From contig JAFGRT010000029.1 of assembly GCA_016935015.1 (NCBI GenBank), positions 19,104 through 83,103 of the forward strand: 64,000 nucleotides of DNA. Direction: 5' to 3'. Shown piece after piece: positions 11,162-21,308 of this stretch (position 1 is the stretch's first letter; every line of letters begins with the position of its first letter). The notes below the pieces were generated by a model. The model had not been told where the DNA came from. It did not search any database and saw only the letters and a program-made list of their open reading frames with translations. The translations under genes and the position numbers were made by a program. This stretch comes from Acidobacteriota bacterium (GTDB lineage Bacteria > Acidobacteriota > JAAYUB01).

Positions 11162-12811
11162 TCATTCCGGCATAACGTCCGATTCCCAGGCGGCGATCTC
11201 AATCAGATTATGAACCACCCGAAACGGATCCAATTCCTGCATCATCATTGGTAACAGCGCCGGCCCCGCAAACATCAGAAAGGATCCGACGTTAAAAACC
11301 CGCTCCTGCATGCGCCCGCCGGGCAGGACCTCCTCCAGAACCGCCGCCAGGGCGCCGACCAGATCTTCATTGTCCTTCTTGAGCTGGCGCTGAACCCGCT
11401 CCTCCAGCTTGCTCAGCAGGCCCTGCACCTTGCCGATGGTGGATTCGGCCGAACGAATCATGGGTTCCGGGAAATGTTTCAGTGACAACAGTATATCGTC
11501 CAGTTTCGACTCCAGCGCGGCATAGGCATGCCGGAATTCTTCAAGTTGCTGATCGGCGCCGACTTTCAGCAGCAGATTCCGGGTCAGGGTCGTTTTGTCC
11601 TCAAACAGGCAGTCCGGTGTCAGGTCCAGTTTCTCTAGCTTGCGCAGGGCGGACGGACCCAGCAGGGTGGCCGTAATCCGGGGCCACAACACCGGCGCCG
11701 GGATCCGCCACAGGGGATACAGTTCGCGAATCTGCAACTGGTAGGCCATTTCCGCCGGCCCGCCCACATACAACGCCGTCGGGAAAATGGCATCCTGGAG
11801 CAAAGGCCGTAAGAGCACGTCCGGTGAAAAGCACTCCGGTTCCTCTCGCAGGGCGGACCGGTAGCCAGCCTCATCCCAGACGATATCCGTACCGTCCACG
11901 GCGAAACGGCCGTCGGAAGATGTCAGCACCCGCCGTCGCCCCTGTTCCGGGTGGAGATAGAACAGGCAACACCGCTCGCGCTGCAGTGCCACTGGGGCCG
12001 GAAAACCATGCTCGACCAAGCGACGGCTGCTGCTCTGAACCCGTTCCGGAATTTCCGCCCGCAGGTCAGCCAGCGGTTGCAGGAAATCTGCCATCATGGC
12101 CCGGCGATCGGCGGCCATGGGATCGAAAAAGAGCAGGCCGAAGCGGGCGAACCAGCGCTGCATCAGTCTACGGAATGATCGGCCGAATGTCATATCCGGC
12201 CTTACCCCCTCTGCCACCTGGGCCAGAAACTCCCGGCCGGCGGCGGAATCGGGTGTCATTCGCCGCAACTCCTCCAGCACTGAGTGAATCTCTTTCCCCA
12301 GGCGAACCAGTGAGACCGGCCGCATGTCGCCGTTCTCAGGCTGCAGCGTGAAGGTTTGTTGCCGCCCGCCCGGACCAAGGATGGTTGCGGCGGACACCTC
12401 CGCCAGATCATGATCCTCGCCGGCCACCCAGAAAAGGCCGACTGCCGGAATATTTTCCTTCTGCAGCTCGTTCACCAGTCGCAGCACCGTTATGGCTTTA
12501 TAGACCGTGTACAAGGGTCCGCCCAGAAAACCGGCTTGCTGGCCGGTAATCACAAAAACCGCCTTCCCGTCGGCGGCCGTCGCCAGTGCCGCCTTGACAG
12601 CTGGTTCATCCGCGGGATTCTGATGACAGAGATCCGTCATCACCCGCGGGATGAATGCCGGCCGCTGTGCTGCCGCCAGCAGTCCGGCACGGTTCCAGCC
12701 CGGCACTCCCAGCCACTCCGGAACAGCCTGCCGGTCCTCCAGTATCGCGAACAGGGAATCTCGCAAGGGAGTGTAACGATAGTCCAGGGAACGTACATGA
12801 TAATCCAACAT
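11162..12811 (-). CDS. bshC: Bacillithiol synthase BshC (cysteine-adding enzyme)
   Basis: BshC is thought to add cysteine to glucosaminyl-malate, the last step of bacillithiol synthesis. This 549-residue protein is close to the usual family length (about 540) and has the Rossmann-like N-terminal half with ITGQQAGFLGGPLYT and FWVAGEDHDLAE, then the helical coiled-coil region near residues 430-490. The ATG at 12811 is preceded by GGAG at ten bases and starts right at the conserved domain (MLDYHVRSLDY). The frame extends upstream across the divergent gene's promoter, but that part is not family sequence. First gene of the bsh operon as transcribed. Confidence 0.93.
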   Translation of the reverse strand: MLDYHVRSLDYRYTPLRDSLFAILEDRQAVPEWLGVPGWNRAGLLAAAQRPAFIPRVMTDLCHQNPADEPAVKAALATAADGKAVFVITGQQAGFLGGPLYTVYKAITVLRLVNELQKENIPAVGLFWVAGEDHDLAEVSAATILGPGGRQQTFTLQPENGDMRPVSLVRLGKEIHSVLEELRRMTPDSAAGREFLAQVAEGVRPDMTFGRSFRRLMQRWFARFGLLFFDPMAADRRAMMADFLQPLADLRAEIPERVQSSSRRLVEHGFPAPVALQRERCCLFYLHPEQGRRRVLTSSDGRFAVDGTDIVWDEAGYRSALREEPECFSPDVLLRPLLQDAIFPTALYVGGPAEMAYQLQIRELYPLWRIPAPVLWPRITATLLGPSALRKLEKLDLTPDCLFEDKTTLTRNLLLKVGADQQLEEFRHAYAALESKLDDILLSLKHFPEPMIRSAESTIGKVQGLLSKLEERVQRQLKKDNEDLVGALAAVLEEVLPGGRMQERVFNVGSFLMFAGPALLPMMMQELDPFRVVHNLIEIAAWESDVMPE

Positions 12812-12866
12812 AACAGGCCAGCTCCGGGGAAAGTTTGACGGAACCCGGCGGTCAGGGAGATCCGCC

Positions 12867-12895
12867 TTGATTCTATGCTTTTCTTCAGCTAATCT
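12867..12895 (+). promoter_or_regulatory. Promoter giving a probable leaderless transcript
   Basis: TTGATT (12867-12872) and TAATCT (12890-12895) are separated by 17 bases. The ATG of the next gene begins ten bases after the -10 box, so transcription would start at or within about 3 bases of the ATG. No Shine-Dalgarno sequence is present. Confidence 0.5.
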
Positions 12896-12904
12896 TAGCG
12901 TATC

Positions 12905-13711
12905 ATGGCCGACCGAAAAACAAAAAATATTACCAGGTCTGCCGACAACCGAAAACGATTGCGACATAATCTGGAGCAGCGCATTACCTATGCCCTGAAG
13001 ATCCAGGACGGCGATATCCACAAGCGAATCATGCTGGAAAAATTCTCCCAACTGACGGCCGAAGAACTATCGGAAGCCCTTCACTTTATCCTGCACGAAG
13101 CGGCCCGCGGGCGCAAGGATTTCCAGAATATTCTGCCGGCTATTTCCGATCTGGATCCCCTTGTGGCGGATAAAGGCTACGATTTTATCAGCCAGGTCTG
13201 TTACCTGGCATCGCTCAGTGGCTACGAAAACGTCACCCGGTTTTTGTGCCGCCCACGCCGGCAACAAGTGCCGAAACTGGATTTTCCGGCGGATTCCGAC
13301 CAGCTGGCCCACGAAATGACTCTGGGCGAGCGCAAGGCCCTGGCCATGAGCCCCGCCAGGGCGACACTGGATCGGTTGCTGTTCGATCCTGAGCCTATGG
13401 TTATCGAAAAATTGCTCAAGAATCCCCGTCTGACATTGGAAATGGTGGTCCGGATAGCAGCGCGGCGCCCCAACCGCCCGTCCATTTTACGCACCGTGTT
13501 CCACTCTTCCCGCTGGAGCCCCCAGTACGAGGTCAAACTGGCCCTGGCCCGCAATCCGTACACGTCGCCGGAAATCACTTTTCGTCTGCTTCCGGCCTTG
13601 CACAGCCAGGATTTACGCGACGTCGCCGCCGACACCAGCCTGATGCCGGAAATCCGGGACGCGGCCCGGAAAATGTCCATCGAGCGGAAAGATCATGAAT
13701 CCAAACACTGA
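12905..13711 (+). CDS. Helical-repeat (HEAT/LRV-like) protein of unknown function
   Basis: I do not recognise a named family for this 268-residue protein. It is soluble, strongly helical and rich in Arg and Leu. Two segments look like repeats of one helical unit, LLKNPRLTLEMVVRIA and LARNPYTSPEITFRLLP, a pattern seen in HEAT/leucine-rich-variant repeat proteins. The gene has no ribosome site and its ATG lies ten bases after a promoter -10 box. Its last 17 bases overlap the start of a histidine kinase, so the two are probably co-translated and may work together, for example as a scaffold or accessory sensor. No catalytic motif is visible. Confidence 0.6.
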   Translation: MADRKTKNITRSADNRKRLRHNLEQRITYALKIQDGDIHKRIMLEKFSQLTAEELSEALHFILHEAARGRKDFQNILPAISDLDPLVADKGYDFISQVCYLASLSGYENVTRFLCRPRRQQVPKLDFPADSDQLAHEMTLGERKALAMSPARATLDRLLFDPEPMVIEKLLKNPRLTLEMVVRIAARRPNRPSILRTVFHSSRWSPQYEVKLALARNPYTSPEITFRLLPALHSQDLRDVAADTSLMPEIRDAARKMSIERKDHESKH

Positions 13712-15296
13712 TTCCGCCAGCCCGTCCACCGGGCAATCCTCCCGCTTGGGCTCTCTCTTTTCCAATATCAAGTTGTTTGCCATCGCCACGTTTATTCTGG
13801 TGTTTTCGACGCTCACCGTCGGCGTACTGACCACCCGCTACATAACCGAAAAAGAAGGTGTGCTGGAGATTTCGCTCATCCAGAGCAACATCCGCCTGGT
13901 GAACCAGACATTGGAAAACATAGAGCAGCAGATCCTCAAGGAAGACCGTCGTCTGTACGAACTGACCGCCATCCTGGGATGGGAAGATCTTTCTCAGAAA
14001 CTGGAGGAGCAATCCATCACCCGATCCCCCCTGGTCAAGCACCTCTATCTCTTCGATCCCCAAGGCAACATCCTCTTTTCCGATTGCGAAGACCACCCTC
14101 ATCGTCGTCTCATCCAGCAGCGGATCTATCCGCAGATGGCCCGCAAACGAATTCCACTGCAGAGTATTCACCATCTGCACACCTCGGTGAATGCCGTCTA
14201 CTATCTGTTCTCCATTCTCAAGTTCCAAGCCGCCACCCAGCAGATGGTCTACACGCTGGTCATGGAATTCAATCTCGAAAACCTGGGGGCATTTTTCGAC
14301 CCCTTCATCCATGATCTGGCAAAAAACTACCAGATCTGCATCCAGGACTATGAAAACAACGTCATCTATGGCGAGGCCATCGAGGACCCTCGGAAATATT
14401 TTGCCGAACAGCGCTTCCCCAATACCTTCTACCGCTGGATGTTCCAGCTCTCCCCACGTAACGCCGCCGAAATCGAGCAGGACGAACGGAATCGCCGTGC
14501 GCTCACTGTTGCCCTGATCGTCATCAATCTGGTCCTGATCCTCTCCGCGTGGTTCCTTGTGTACATGGGACGCAAACGCGAGGTTCGCCTCACCCGACAG
14601 AAGGAAGAATTTATCCGTAACGTGTCTCACGAAATGAAAACGCCCCTGTCCCTGATCAAAATGTTCAGTGAAATTCTCATTCTGGGTCGCAAGCGGGACG
14701 AAATCACCCGCCAGGAGTACCTGGGCATCATTTTTGCCGAGACCGAGCGCCTGACATTCCTGGTGAACAACGTACTTGACTTCTCCAATCTGGAACGCGG
14801 CCTCCAGAAATTCTGCTTCGAGGAGATGGATCTAGCGGCCTTGGTGAGCAAGCACCTTGAAGTTTTCGACTATCGTATTAAAAAGGAAAACGTTCACCTG
14901 CACGTTGACATCGCTCCGGATTTACCCTCCATCGAAGGAGACTCCAATGCCTTGGCCCTGGTCCTGCTGAACTTGCTGGACAACGCCATCAAATACAGCT
15001 CCGACGGCCGCAAGGATGTACACATCCGTCTGTTTCGCGAAGAAAATGATGTGGTGCTTGTCGTCAGGGATTACGGCATCGGCATCTCCCCCCAGGATTT
15101 GCCCCGTATTTTCGAGAAATTTTACCGCAGCAATCACTTATCCGTCCGCCGCATCCGCGGCAGCGGCATCGGCCTGAGCCTGGTTCGGTATATCGTCGAT
15201 GCCCATAACGGTCGCATCGCAGTGGAGAGCACGCCGGATCAGGGCACCGAATTTACCATTCGTATCCCCCGCTACTCACCACCGTCCGAGACCTGA
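13695..15296 (+). CDS. Membrane-bound sensor histidine kinase
   Basis: This 533-residue histidine kinase has one membrane helix near residues 27-48, a periplasmic sensing region of about 220 residues with no recognised domain, a second helix near 272-292, then HisKA with the phospho-accepting His312 in SHEMKTPLS. The ATP-binding domain shows the N box (LLDNAIKYS), G1 (DYGIGIS), the F box (FEKFYRS) and G2 (GSGIGLSL). It overlaps the upstream helical-repeat gene by 17 bases, and its 3' end overlaps the convergent small gene by 25 bases. No response regulator is adjacent, so its partner must be elsewhere. The signal is unknown. Confidence 0.9.
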   Translation: MNPNTDSASPSTGQSSRLGSLFSNIKLFAIATFILVFSTLTVGVLTTRYITEKEGVLEISLIQSNIRLVNQTLENIEQQILKEDRRLYELTAILGWEDLSQKLEEQSITRSPLVKHLYLFDPQGNILFSDCEDHPHRRLIQQRIYPQMARKRIPLQSIHHLHTSVNAVYYLFSILKFQAATQQMVYTLVMEFNLENLGAFFDPFIHDLAKNYQICIQDYENNVIYGEAIEDPRKYFAEQRFPNTFYRWMFQLSPRNAAEIEQDERNRRALTVALIVINLVLILSAWFLVYMGRKREVRLTRQKEEFIRNVSHEMKTPLSLIKMFSEILILGRKRDEITRQEYLGIIFAETERLTFLVNNVLDFSNLERGLQKFCFEEMDLAALVSKHLEVFDYRIKKENVHLHVDIAPDLPSIEGDSNALALVLLNLLDNAIKYSSDGRKDVHIRLFREENDVVLVVRDYGIGISPQDLPRIFEKFYRSNHLSVRRIRGSGIGLSLVRYIVDAHNGRIAVESTPDQGTEFTIRIPRYSPPSET

Positions 15297-15559
15297 TGCT
15301 TCATGTAGTAGCCGTAACTGATCTTGATGAGGATCTCCCGGGGATTCCGGGGAGGAAGGAAATTTTCTTCCTTCAGGATCAGCAGAAAACGATCGAGATA
15401 CTTCTGCTCCAGGCCCGGACTTGACCGGGCGTCCTGTCCCAACAGGGAATCAAAATAGCGGATGGCGTCCTCGAAAAGTTGGTTGAAAGACGCCATGCGG
15501 CTGCCGAGTTCGGCTTCCAGTTCCTCATATGTGGTGGGGAATATTTTCTCTGCCTTCAT
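15272..15559 (-). CDS. Small conserved-looking protein of unknown function
   Basis: This gene encodes 95 residues, acidic and helical in the first two thirds (TYEELEAELGSRMASFNQLF), ending in a basic segment with two tyrosines (SYGYYMKHQ). I recognise no family. The ATG at 15559 has only a poor ribosome site. A perfect TATAAT (minus strand, 15569-15574) lies nine bases upstream, so it may be read from a leaderless mRNA. Its 3' end overlaps the histidine kinase gene by 25 bases in convergent orientation. The overall codon pattern looks like its neighbours, which supports a real gene. Confidence 0.5.
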   Translation of the reverse strand: MKAEKIFPTTYEELEAELGSRMASFNQLFEDAIRYFDSLLGQDARSSPGLEQKYLDRFLLILKEENFLPPRNPREILIKISYGYYMKHQVSDGGE

Positions 15560-15568
15560 CGCTGTTCC

Positions 15569-15574
15569 ATTATA
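15569..15574 (-). promoter_or_regulatory. TATAAT -10 element before the small gene at 15272-15559
   Basis: A consensus -10 box lies nine bases upstream of the ATG. No good -35 box is found at 16-18 bases. The placement fits a leaderless or near-leaderless message. Confidence 0.35.
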
Positions 15575-15628
15575 CACCACATCCCTTCCGGAAAAAACCA
15601 GGATATCCCCAACCGCATCCCTGATTCA

Positions 15629-18016
15629 TCAGGAAGAAATTCGCGCCGCCAGAGGACGATACATCAGCCCGAAAAACATTTCCAGATAGCGGTTCGTTTC
15701 CCGCCGTTCCAGGTTGGACACAAACTTCCAGAAACCGTAAATCCGGGATAGACTCATCAACCGGGCGGCGTAGCGCCGCCAGGTATAGCGGGATTCGATC
15801 CGCTGGATGGACGCCCGTGACATGCGTTCCCACATCTCAGGAGCCGCCGCGCATTGGCGGAAGAATTCCGTCAGCAGGGACGTCACCCGATCCCCCCGGT
15901 TTGGATCGATATGGTAGCCGGAAATCCCATGTTCGATGATCTCACGCGGTCCGCCATATAGGGTCGCAAACGTCGGCAGCCCAGAGGCCATGGCCTCTAT
16001 CACCGTTAGTCCGAAGGCTTCGAAAAGGGCCGGCTGCACAAAGACCCCTCGTTGATCGGCGACATATCGGTACAGCTCCCCCGCGAAATTCTTGTCGAGC
16101 TGACGGCCCATCCAGCGGACACTCCCCTCCAACTGGTATTCATCGAACAAGCGATGCATCCGCTCGATCTGGGCCCGCTCCTCATCGTCATTGGACTGAT
16201 GGACGTCCACATGACCGGCCACCAGCACCAGATTCGCCAGGTTGCGCAAATCGTCATCCTCGCCATACCAGCGCATCAGGCCAGTCATGTTTTTAATATA
16301 GTCGAGCCGGGACATGGAGAAGATGACCGGCTTGTCCGAATCATCGATCCGGCCGCGAGTGTCGGCCGAAATCCCGCCAAATATCATCGTCTCCAATTCT
16401 TCCTGCAGATCGGCAAGGCGCCGCTCCTTTTCGGAGTACGGGAAGAAAATACTGGCATCAGCGCCAGGCGATACGATATTGAATTTGGGATCGAACACAT
16501 CGATGCCGTGCACCACCCGATAGAGTCCCGGCATGGTGAATGTGGCGTAGCTCTCGTACTGGCCGATCATGTCCCGGGTACCGGCAATCTCCTGGTACGT
16601 GCTAGTGATAATGAAATCAGCCGAGTTCATGGCGATCAGATCGGCGGTGAATTGGGGGGGGAAATGATACTGTTCCTCGTTTTCTTGCCAGTACAAGGCC
16701 GAAAAGAGATACTTGGTCTTTTCCAGCGCATGGGCGATATTGCACTGGGTTACGCCCAGCCGATTGGACAGCAAGGTGGCGACCAGATTGCCGTCGGAAT
16801 AATTACCGATGATCAGGTCCGGCCGGCCGCCCAGCTCGGCCAGAATCTCCTTTTCCGCCTCCACCGCGAATGACTCCAGATAGGGCCAGATTCGAAATCT
16901 GGAAATCCAGTGTTTCACCACGTCTCCGTTGGCATGACGCACCGGGACCCGGAGAATCCGCGCCTGTTCCGTCCCGTTGATCCTCTCCAGTCGCTGGTTA
17001 CAGGTCGTCTCCTGTGCCTCAGGGATCAGACGGGTAACCACCAGGATGTCCGGTTCGATATCGAGTCCTTGGCGGTGCAACTGCTCCCGCATCTCCTTTT
17101 CCAAAGCCCGGACCTGATCAAGAATATAGACCACCTGGCCGCCGGTGTCGGGCAATCCCAACACGTTGGATTGGCCGAAATAGCCATGTGGCGACAGGAT
17201 GACCAGCGAGAAGACCATGGGGATGCGGCTGAGAAATGCCTCCATCCGTTCATGGTCCGGCGCTTCGAGGATATCCACACACAGCCGCATGCCCTCCCCG
17301 ATCCGGCCGGCATCGCGGCCCCATCCCGGTTCGAATCCCAATTCCTGCAACCGGTGCCCCACCGTGTCCCACTCACTGGCCGGATCCACTTCTTTCAGAT
17401 ACTCCAGTGCTTCTCGCAAAGCGAGCAGCAGGCCATCCACGCCGTCGACACGGTCATTCAGCATCAACTGACGGCCCCGACAGGTATGAACCTGCAGAAA
17501 CTCGAACAGGGCTCGCTCACCGACTCCGTCCTCCCGGAAGAGAATTCTGGACAGATGACGATTCAGAAATTCCACGCCCCGGCCGATGGAACCTGTCTCC
17601 TTCAGGCGGGGGAAGCCCCGGTTGAACGGCTTCATGTCGACCTCCAGCACCCAGTCGCTCTCCTGCTGGGCGGGATTGACCAGCTTTTCCTGGAACTGCA
17701 GGTATTCGGCGATACTGACTTCATGAAAATACACATCTTCCAGATGAAAAGCAAAGAACTGCCACCGGGCGATATCAGGACGATACGACAGGTAGATCCA
17801 GGGCTCACGGAGCGCCGCCACCTGGGAACGCTTCATCAATACTTCCAGAACCGAGTTCCTCAGTTCGGCGCCGGTTTCCGTTTTTTCATATTGCTCAAAC
17901 GCATACTGAAGATCGGACTGGAGCAGGAAGGGCCGTTCCAGCTGGACCAACCGCCGGAACAGCAGATGGGTGGCCTTGCGGTTCTCCCGGGCAAGTGTAT
18001 TCAACCTGTCGATCAT
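15629..18016 (-). CDS. Sucrose synthase
   Basis: This GT4 enzyme interconverts sucrose plus UDP/ADP with fructose plus NDP-glucose. Its 795 residues match the usual bacterial and plant length of about 800. The N-terminal helical region precedes the GT-B core with the sucrose-synthase signature [20 protein letters not shown], then [13 protein letters not shown] and the nucleotide-binding [23 protein letters not shown] serves two adjacent ATGs, at 18019 and 18016; the second has better spacing. The stop of the phosphatase gene overlaps this start, so the genes are coupled. In other bacteria the enzyme usually works in sucrose breakdown to supply ADP- or UDP-glucose. Expected cytosolic. Confidence 0.95.
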   Translation of the reverse strand: MIDRLNTLARENRKATHLLFRRLVQLERPFLLQSDLQYAFEQYEKTETGAELRNSVLEVLMKRSQVAALREPWIYLSYRPDIARWQFFAFHLEDVYFHEVSIAEYLQFQEKLVNPAQQESDWVLEVDMKPFNRGFPRLKETGSIGRGVEFLNRHLSRILFREDGVGERALFEFLQVHTCRGRQLMLNDRVDGVDGLLLALREALEYLKEVDPASEWDTVGHRLQELGFEPGWGRDAGRIGEGMRLCVDILEAPDHERMEAFLSRIPMVFSLVILSPHGYFGQSNVLGLPDTGGQVVYILDQVRALEKEMREQLHRQGLDIEPDILVVTRLIPEAQETTCNQRLERINGTEQARILRVPVRHANGDVVKHWISRFRIWPYLESFAVEAEKEILAELGGRPDLIIGNYSDGNLVATLLSNRLGVTQCNIAHALEKTKYLFSALYWQENEEQYHFPPQFTADLIAMNSADFIITSTYQEIAGTRDMIGQYESYATFTMPGLYRVVHGIDVFDPKFNIVSPGADASIFFPYSEKERRLADLQEELETMIFGGISADTRGRIDDSDKPVIFSMSRLDYIKNMTGLMRWYGEDDDLRNLANLVLVAGHVDVHQSNDDEERAQIERMHRLFDEYQLEGSVRWMGRQLDKNFAGELYRYVADQRGVFVQPALFEAFGLTVIEAMASGLPTFATLYGGPREIIEHGISGYHIDPNRGDRVTSLLTEFFRQCAAAPEMWERMSRASIQRIESRYTWRRYAARLMSLSRIYGFWKFVSNLERRETNRYLEMFFGLMYRPLAARISS

Positions 18017-18819
18017 CATCGTCCTCCCGGTTTCCGGTATTCCGCGTTCAGAAAGCCGTAATAGTCCAGGCCGTCGCAGATTCCGGCGGCATATTTTCCG
18101 GGTGCGAAAAAGACACGGGGCTTGCCCCGCAGCCATTCCAGCTCCGGGCTGTGATTGCCCACCGCCACGCCCCGGTAGCCACCCTGCAGCATATCCGCAT
18201 CATTGCCCGAATCGCCGGCCACCAGAATGTGCTCGGGCGGCCAGTGCCAGCGCCCGGCCAGATAGCGGATGGCCGCGCCCTTGCCCGCATCGGCCGGCAG
18301 GATATCCAGGAATCGACCGTGAGAAAAAACAGCTTTGGCGAATAACCCCCGTTTCGGTAACAATTTTTCCACCTGTCGAACGCAGCCGCTCTTGTCGGGC
18401 GATATCACATAACTGATCTTGAATGACCGCTGGTTTTTCGGCGCCTGCAAACGCAGGTCGGACATCTCCGCCAGGACTTCCCGGATTTTATCAGGCTCCC
18501 ATTGCCGTGCGATCTGTTCTGACCAACCGGAATCAGGTTGCAGATGCGGTCCGTAATAAATCTCGGTTCCCACTGCCGTCACCAAAACATCCGGCAACGG
18601 CACTCCCCACTCTTCCAGAACCTCCAGCGTGATTTCCAGGTGCCGCCCCGTGGCGATGCCAAAGCAGACGTGAACCTCGCTTCCCGCCAAGCGCCGCAGC
18701 AAACGGTCCAGCGCGGCCGGGTCCCCGATGAGAGTATTGTCGATATCGCTGATGAGCGCGCGGTCCATGTGCTGCAAATGCCGGCGAACATCATCATCCA
18801 ATTTCCTATTTCCAGCCAT
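18016..18819 (-). CDS. HAD-family sucrose-phosphate phosphatase-like protein
   Basis: This 267-residue HAD hydrolase of the Cof/SPP type dephosphorylates a sugar phosphate, most likely sucrose-6-phosphate given its neighbours. Motif I is DIDNTLIG near residue 25, motif II lies in GIATGRH, motif III is the Lys of [11 protein letters not shown], and motif IV is [12 protein letters not shown]. The start at 18819 has AAGGGGG upstream and overlaps the fructokinase end by 14 bases. The stop overlaps the sucrose synthase start. No sucrose-phosphate synthase lies in the window, so a complete synthesis route would need a gene elsewhere. Mannosylfructose- or glucosylglycerate-type phosphatases are close alternatives. 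Confidence 0.85.
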   Translation of the reverse strand: MAGNRKLDDDVRRHLQHMDRALISDIDNTLIGDPAALDRLLRRLAGSEVHVCFGIATGRHLEITLEVLEEWGVPLPDVLVTAVGTEIYYGPHLQPDSGWSEQIARQWEPDKIREVLAEMSDLRLQAPKNQRSFKISYVISPDKSGCVRQVEKLLPKRGLFAKAVFSHGRFLDILPADAGKGAAIRYLAGRWHWPPEHILVAGDSGNDADMLQGGYRGVAVGNHSPELEWLRGKPRVFFAPGKYAAGICDGLDYYGFLNAEYRKPGGR

Positions 18820-19723
18820 CAGCCCCCTTTTCCCACCCGGCAACCTGCCGCCGGTAAAGCTCCCGGTCCGTGGTAGTCGCTCCCTGGATTTCACACATCC
18901 GGGCGGCAAATTCCACGGCCCGTTGAAGAGTCAACCCCGGCGGCCAGTCATGCAGCAATCCCCACAACGCCACCGCACTGAACGCATCCCCCGCCCCGAC
19001 GGTATCCACCAAATTTGTCACTGGTGGCGGCGACTCCTGCGCGAGGAAATCATCACTACCTGTAACCATGGCACCTTCCCGACCCAACGTGACCCAGAGC
19101 CACTCCACCGCCAGGTTCCGTCGCAACCGGCGCGCCTTCTCCGCCACCGATGCGTGCTCAGGAGCAGTGTCATGGGAAAGAATCTGCAATTCGTCCGCGT
19201 TCAACTTCAACCAGCGCGCCCGGCCGGCCCATTCCCGAACAATGCCCCATTCCCACCAGGGGCTCCTCAAATTGATATCCAAAAAGGCCGGCACCCGGTG
19301 ATTCCGGTGAAGTTGTCCCAGCGCCCGGCGTGACACGTTGTGTCGGACGGCCAGCGTGCCATGACACAGAATGGCGGGAGAGAGAGGGGCCAACAGTGAC
19401 TCGGCCTGATCCAGATCGATATAATCGTACGCCTGGTAGGGCACGATATTGAATCGTGGCTGATCTTTTTGCATCACCACCTGGACACGTCCGGTAGGAT
19501 GCGACGGATCTCGCTGAATTCCCGCAATCGTCATGCCCCACTCGCGCATGGCCTCCAGGACGGCATCGCCGGCCTCGTCCCGGCCGACACGGCTGATCAT
19601 TACCGGCGCCAGCCCAAAGCCCTGCAGATGCCAGGCGACATTAAAGGGTGCCCCGCCCATAACGCGGTTCCCATCGGGGAACTCATCAAATAACACTTCT
19701 CCAAAAATGACGATTTCATTCAT
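18806..19723 (-). CDS. PfkB-family fructokinase
   Basis: This 305-residue ribokinase-fold enzyme most probably phosphorylates fructose released by sucrose synthase. It opens IVIFGEVLFDEFPDG, the typical fructokinase beginning, has the substrate-binding GGAPFNVAWHL, and carries the catalytic DTVGAGDAF near residue 250. I start at 19723, with GGAAG upstream; the longer frame adds 65 unrelated residues. It is the first gene of a tight three-gene operon (fructokinase, phosphatase, sucrose synthase). The 424 bases upstream hold an inverted repeat but no gene. Confidence 0.92.
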   Translation of the reverse strand: MNEIVIFGEVLFDEFPDGNRVMGGAPFNVAWHLQGFGLAPVMISRVGRDEAGDAVLEAMREWGMTIAGIQRDPSHPTGRVQVVMQKDQPRFNIVPYQAYDYIDLDQAESLLAPLSPAILCHGTLAVRHNVSRRALGQLHRNHRVPAFLDINLRSPWWEWGIVREWAGRARWLKLNADELQILSHDTAPEHASVAEKARRLRRNLAVEWLWVTLGREGAMVTGSDDFLAQESPPPVTNLVDTVGAGDAFSAVALWGLLHDWPPGLTLQRAVEFAARMCEIQGATTTDRELYRRQVAGWEKGADGWK

Positions 19724-19927
19724 CCCAATCTTCCGTTTTCTCCAGCAGGCGGATTTCCACGTGTGTCGCAGTGGATTCGTCACCCCGGCCGGGATATCCG
19801 ATGATCCGCTAACAACTGGTGCCCAAGGGGGATGGTGCGAATTCTCCGTGAGGAAGCGCTTCACTAGAGCCTTCACCGGGGAGAAGGAGCTGAAAACCAT
19901 TATCCATTCAAGCGTCATTCATCATGA

Positions 19928-19956
19928 GCATCACGTTCTCTCACTCTTTGTGATGC
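19928..19956. promoter_or_regulatory. Inverted repeat in the 424-base gap upstream of the sucrose operon
   Basis: GCATCAC (19928-19934) and GTGATGC (19950-19956) form a perfect 7-base inverted repeat with a 15-base spacer. It could be an operator for the sucrose operon, which starts about 205 bases away, or the stem of a weak terminator for the PAS-GGDEF gene. No T-run follows in the needed direction. The rest of 19724-20147 shows no supportable feature. Confidence 0.25.
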
Positions 19957-20147
19957 ACGAAGCCCCATGAGGGATTTAGCCGTTGGGCCAGATGATCCGC
20001 GGCCGGCGGTACCATGAGGAACGGCGAGGATATGTTCATCATCCTCACCCAAGGCATCCCCAGATCAGTCATTTCGTGGATTCTTTCGACAGGAAAGCCC
20101 CGCTGCGGCGGCCGGGCGCTTCTCCGGAATTCATGGTCGGTGATCGC

Positions 20148-21071
20148 CTATCCGATAACGACGCAGTTGCGCCCGCCATTCTTGCACCGGTACAACAACC
20201 GGTCGGCACGCTGCAGTATTTTTTTCACCGAATCGTCTGAACGGGCCAGGGTGCAGCCCATTGAAAGGGTTACGGATAACTTCTCACCATCCAGGATCAG
20301 AAAAGAATTCTGCACCATGATTCGCAGTCGTTGGGCGATTTCAGTCAGCGTCACTTCATCCAGATGGAGCAGGAGACCGACAAATTCCTCGCCGCCCCAG
20401 CGGCCGATGATATCATACGGCCGTGAACTGCTGGACAGGGTTCGTCCCACCATCTGGAGCATGCGATCACCCATCTCATGCCCGTAGCGATCATTGATCT
20501 CCTTGAAATGATCGACATCGGCCATAATAAAGCCGAAGGACCAACCGAACCGCCGAACCTCGTGAAACCGTTGATCCAAGGCGGCTTCGATGTAGCGCCG
20601 GTTGGCCAGGCCGGTCAGTGGATCCAGATAGGCCATTTTTTCCAGGTCCCGGACGCGGCGTTGCAGGCTCTCCCGCCCCATTCTTTCGTTGAACAGTTCC
20701 AGCGCACCAACAATCCCGCCTTGTTCATCACGAAGAATGGATGTGCGAACCCGCACCGGCAAGCGATGACCCAATTTGTGGTGGAGAAAAACTTCCACTT
20801 CGCGGTTCTGACCATCCCGGATGGTTTGGGCCAGCGGACAATCATGCCGGCACAGACTGACGCCCGAACCGTTCACATGCTGCAGAATGTTGTCGGCACA
20901 GCAACTGCCCAAGACTTCATCGGCACTGAAACCAGTGATTTTTTCCGCCGCGGTATTCCAGTACACGATCCGCCGATTCATGTCGACGGCGTAGGCGCCC
21001 TCGAACAGGTTATCCAGATATTGTCGAAGTATAAGACTGTCAGGTTTCATTTTTACCATTACCGAATTCAT
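20148..21071 (-). CDS. PAS-GGDEF diguanylate cyclase
   Basis: This 307-residue soluble protein probably makes c-di-GMP from two GTP. A PAS domain covers residues about 10-125 and contains a cysteine-rich segment (two Cys after GS, then LCRHDCPL), a pattern common in sensory PAS domains of diguanylate cyclases and possibly a metal or redox site. The GGDEF domain follows (YLDPLTGLANRR, DVDHFKEINDRYGH), with active site GGEEF and an inhibitory RxxD (RPYD) five residues before it. No membrane helix is present. Three ATGs occur in the first eight codons; I kept the first, which has AAGG upstream. It is divergent to dnaE. Confidence 0.93.
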   Translation of the reverse strand: MNSVMVKMKPDSLILRQYLDNLFEGAYAVDMNRRIVYWNTAAEKITGFSADEVLGSCCADNILQHVNGSGVSLCRHDCPLAQTIRDGQNREVEVFLHHKLGHRLPVRVRTSILRDEQGGIVGALELFNERMGRESLQRRVRDLEKMAYLDPLTGLANRRYIEAALDQRFHEVRRFGWSFGFIMADVDHFKEINDRYGHEMGDRMLQMVGRTLSSSSRPYDIIGRWGGEEFVGLLLHLDEVTLTEIAQRLRIMVQNSFLILDGEKLSVTLSMGCTLARSDDSVKKILQRADRLLYRCKNGGRNCVVIG

Positions 21072-21248
21072 CGCCTTGGGCCACCCAACATAACATCACC
21101 GAATTATATATTTTAACAAAACCCGGCCGACCGTGTGGATTCTTTTTTCTCACTATCATCCGTTGGAGAACAAGAATTTTTTCCGGAATCCCGTCTCGCC
21201 ATGCGGCGAATCTTGGACGCGTCTATAGCCAGGATCATTCATCCGCGC

Positions 21249-21254
21249 TATAAT
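21249..21254 (+). promoter_or_regulatory. Possible -10 element (TATAAT) upstream of dnaE
   Basis: A consensus TATAAT lies 55 bases before the dnaE start. No good -35 box is spaced correctly, so the call rests on the -10 box and its position. Confidence 0.3.
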
Positions 21255-21308
21255 ACATCCAACCCGTCGCCAGTCTCGGGTCAAATCCGCCAGAGGGGAT
21301 CGTTGTTG

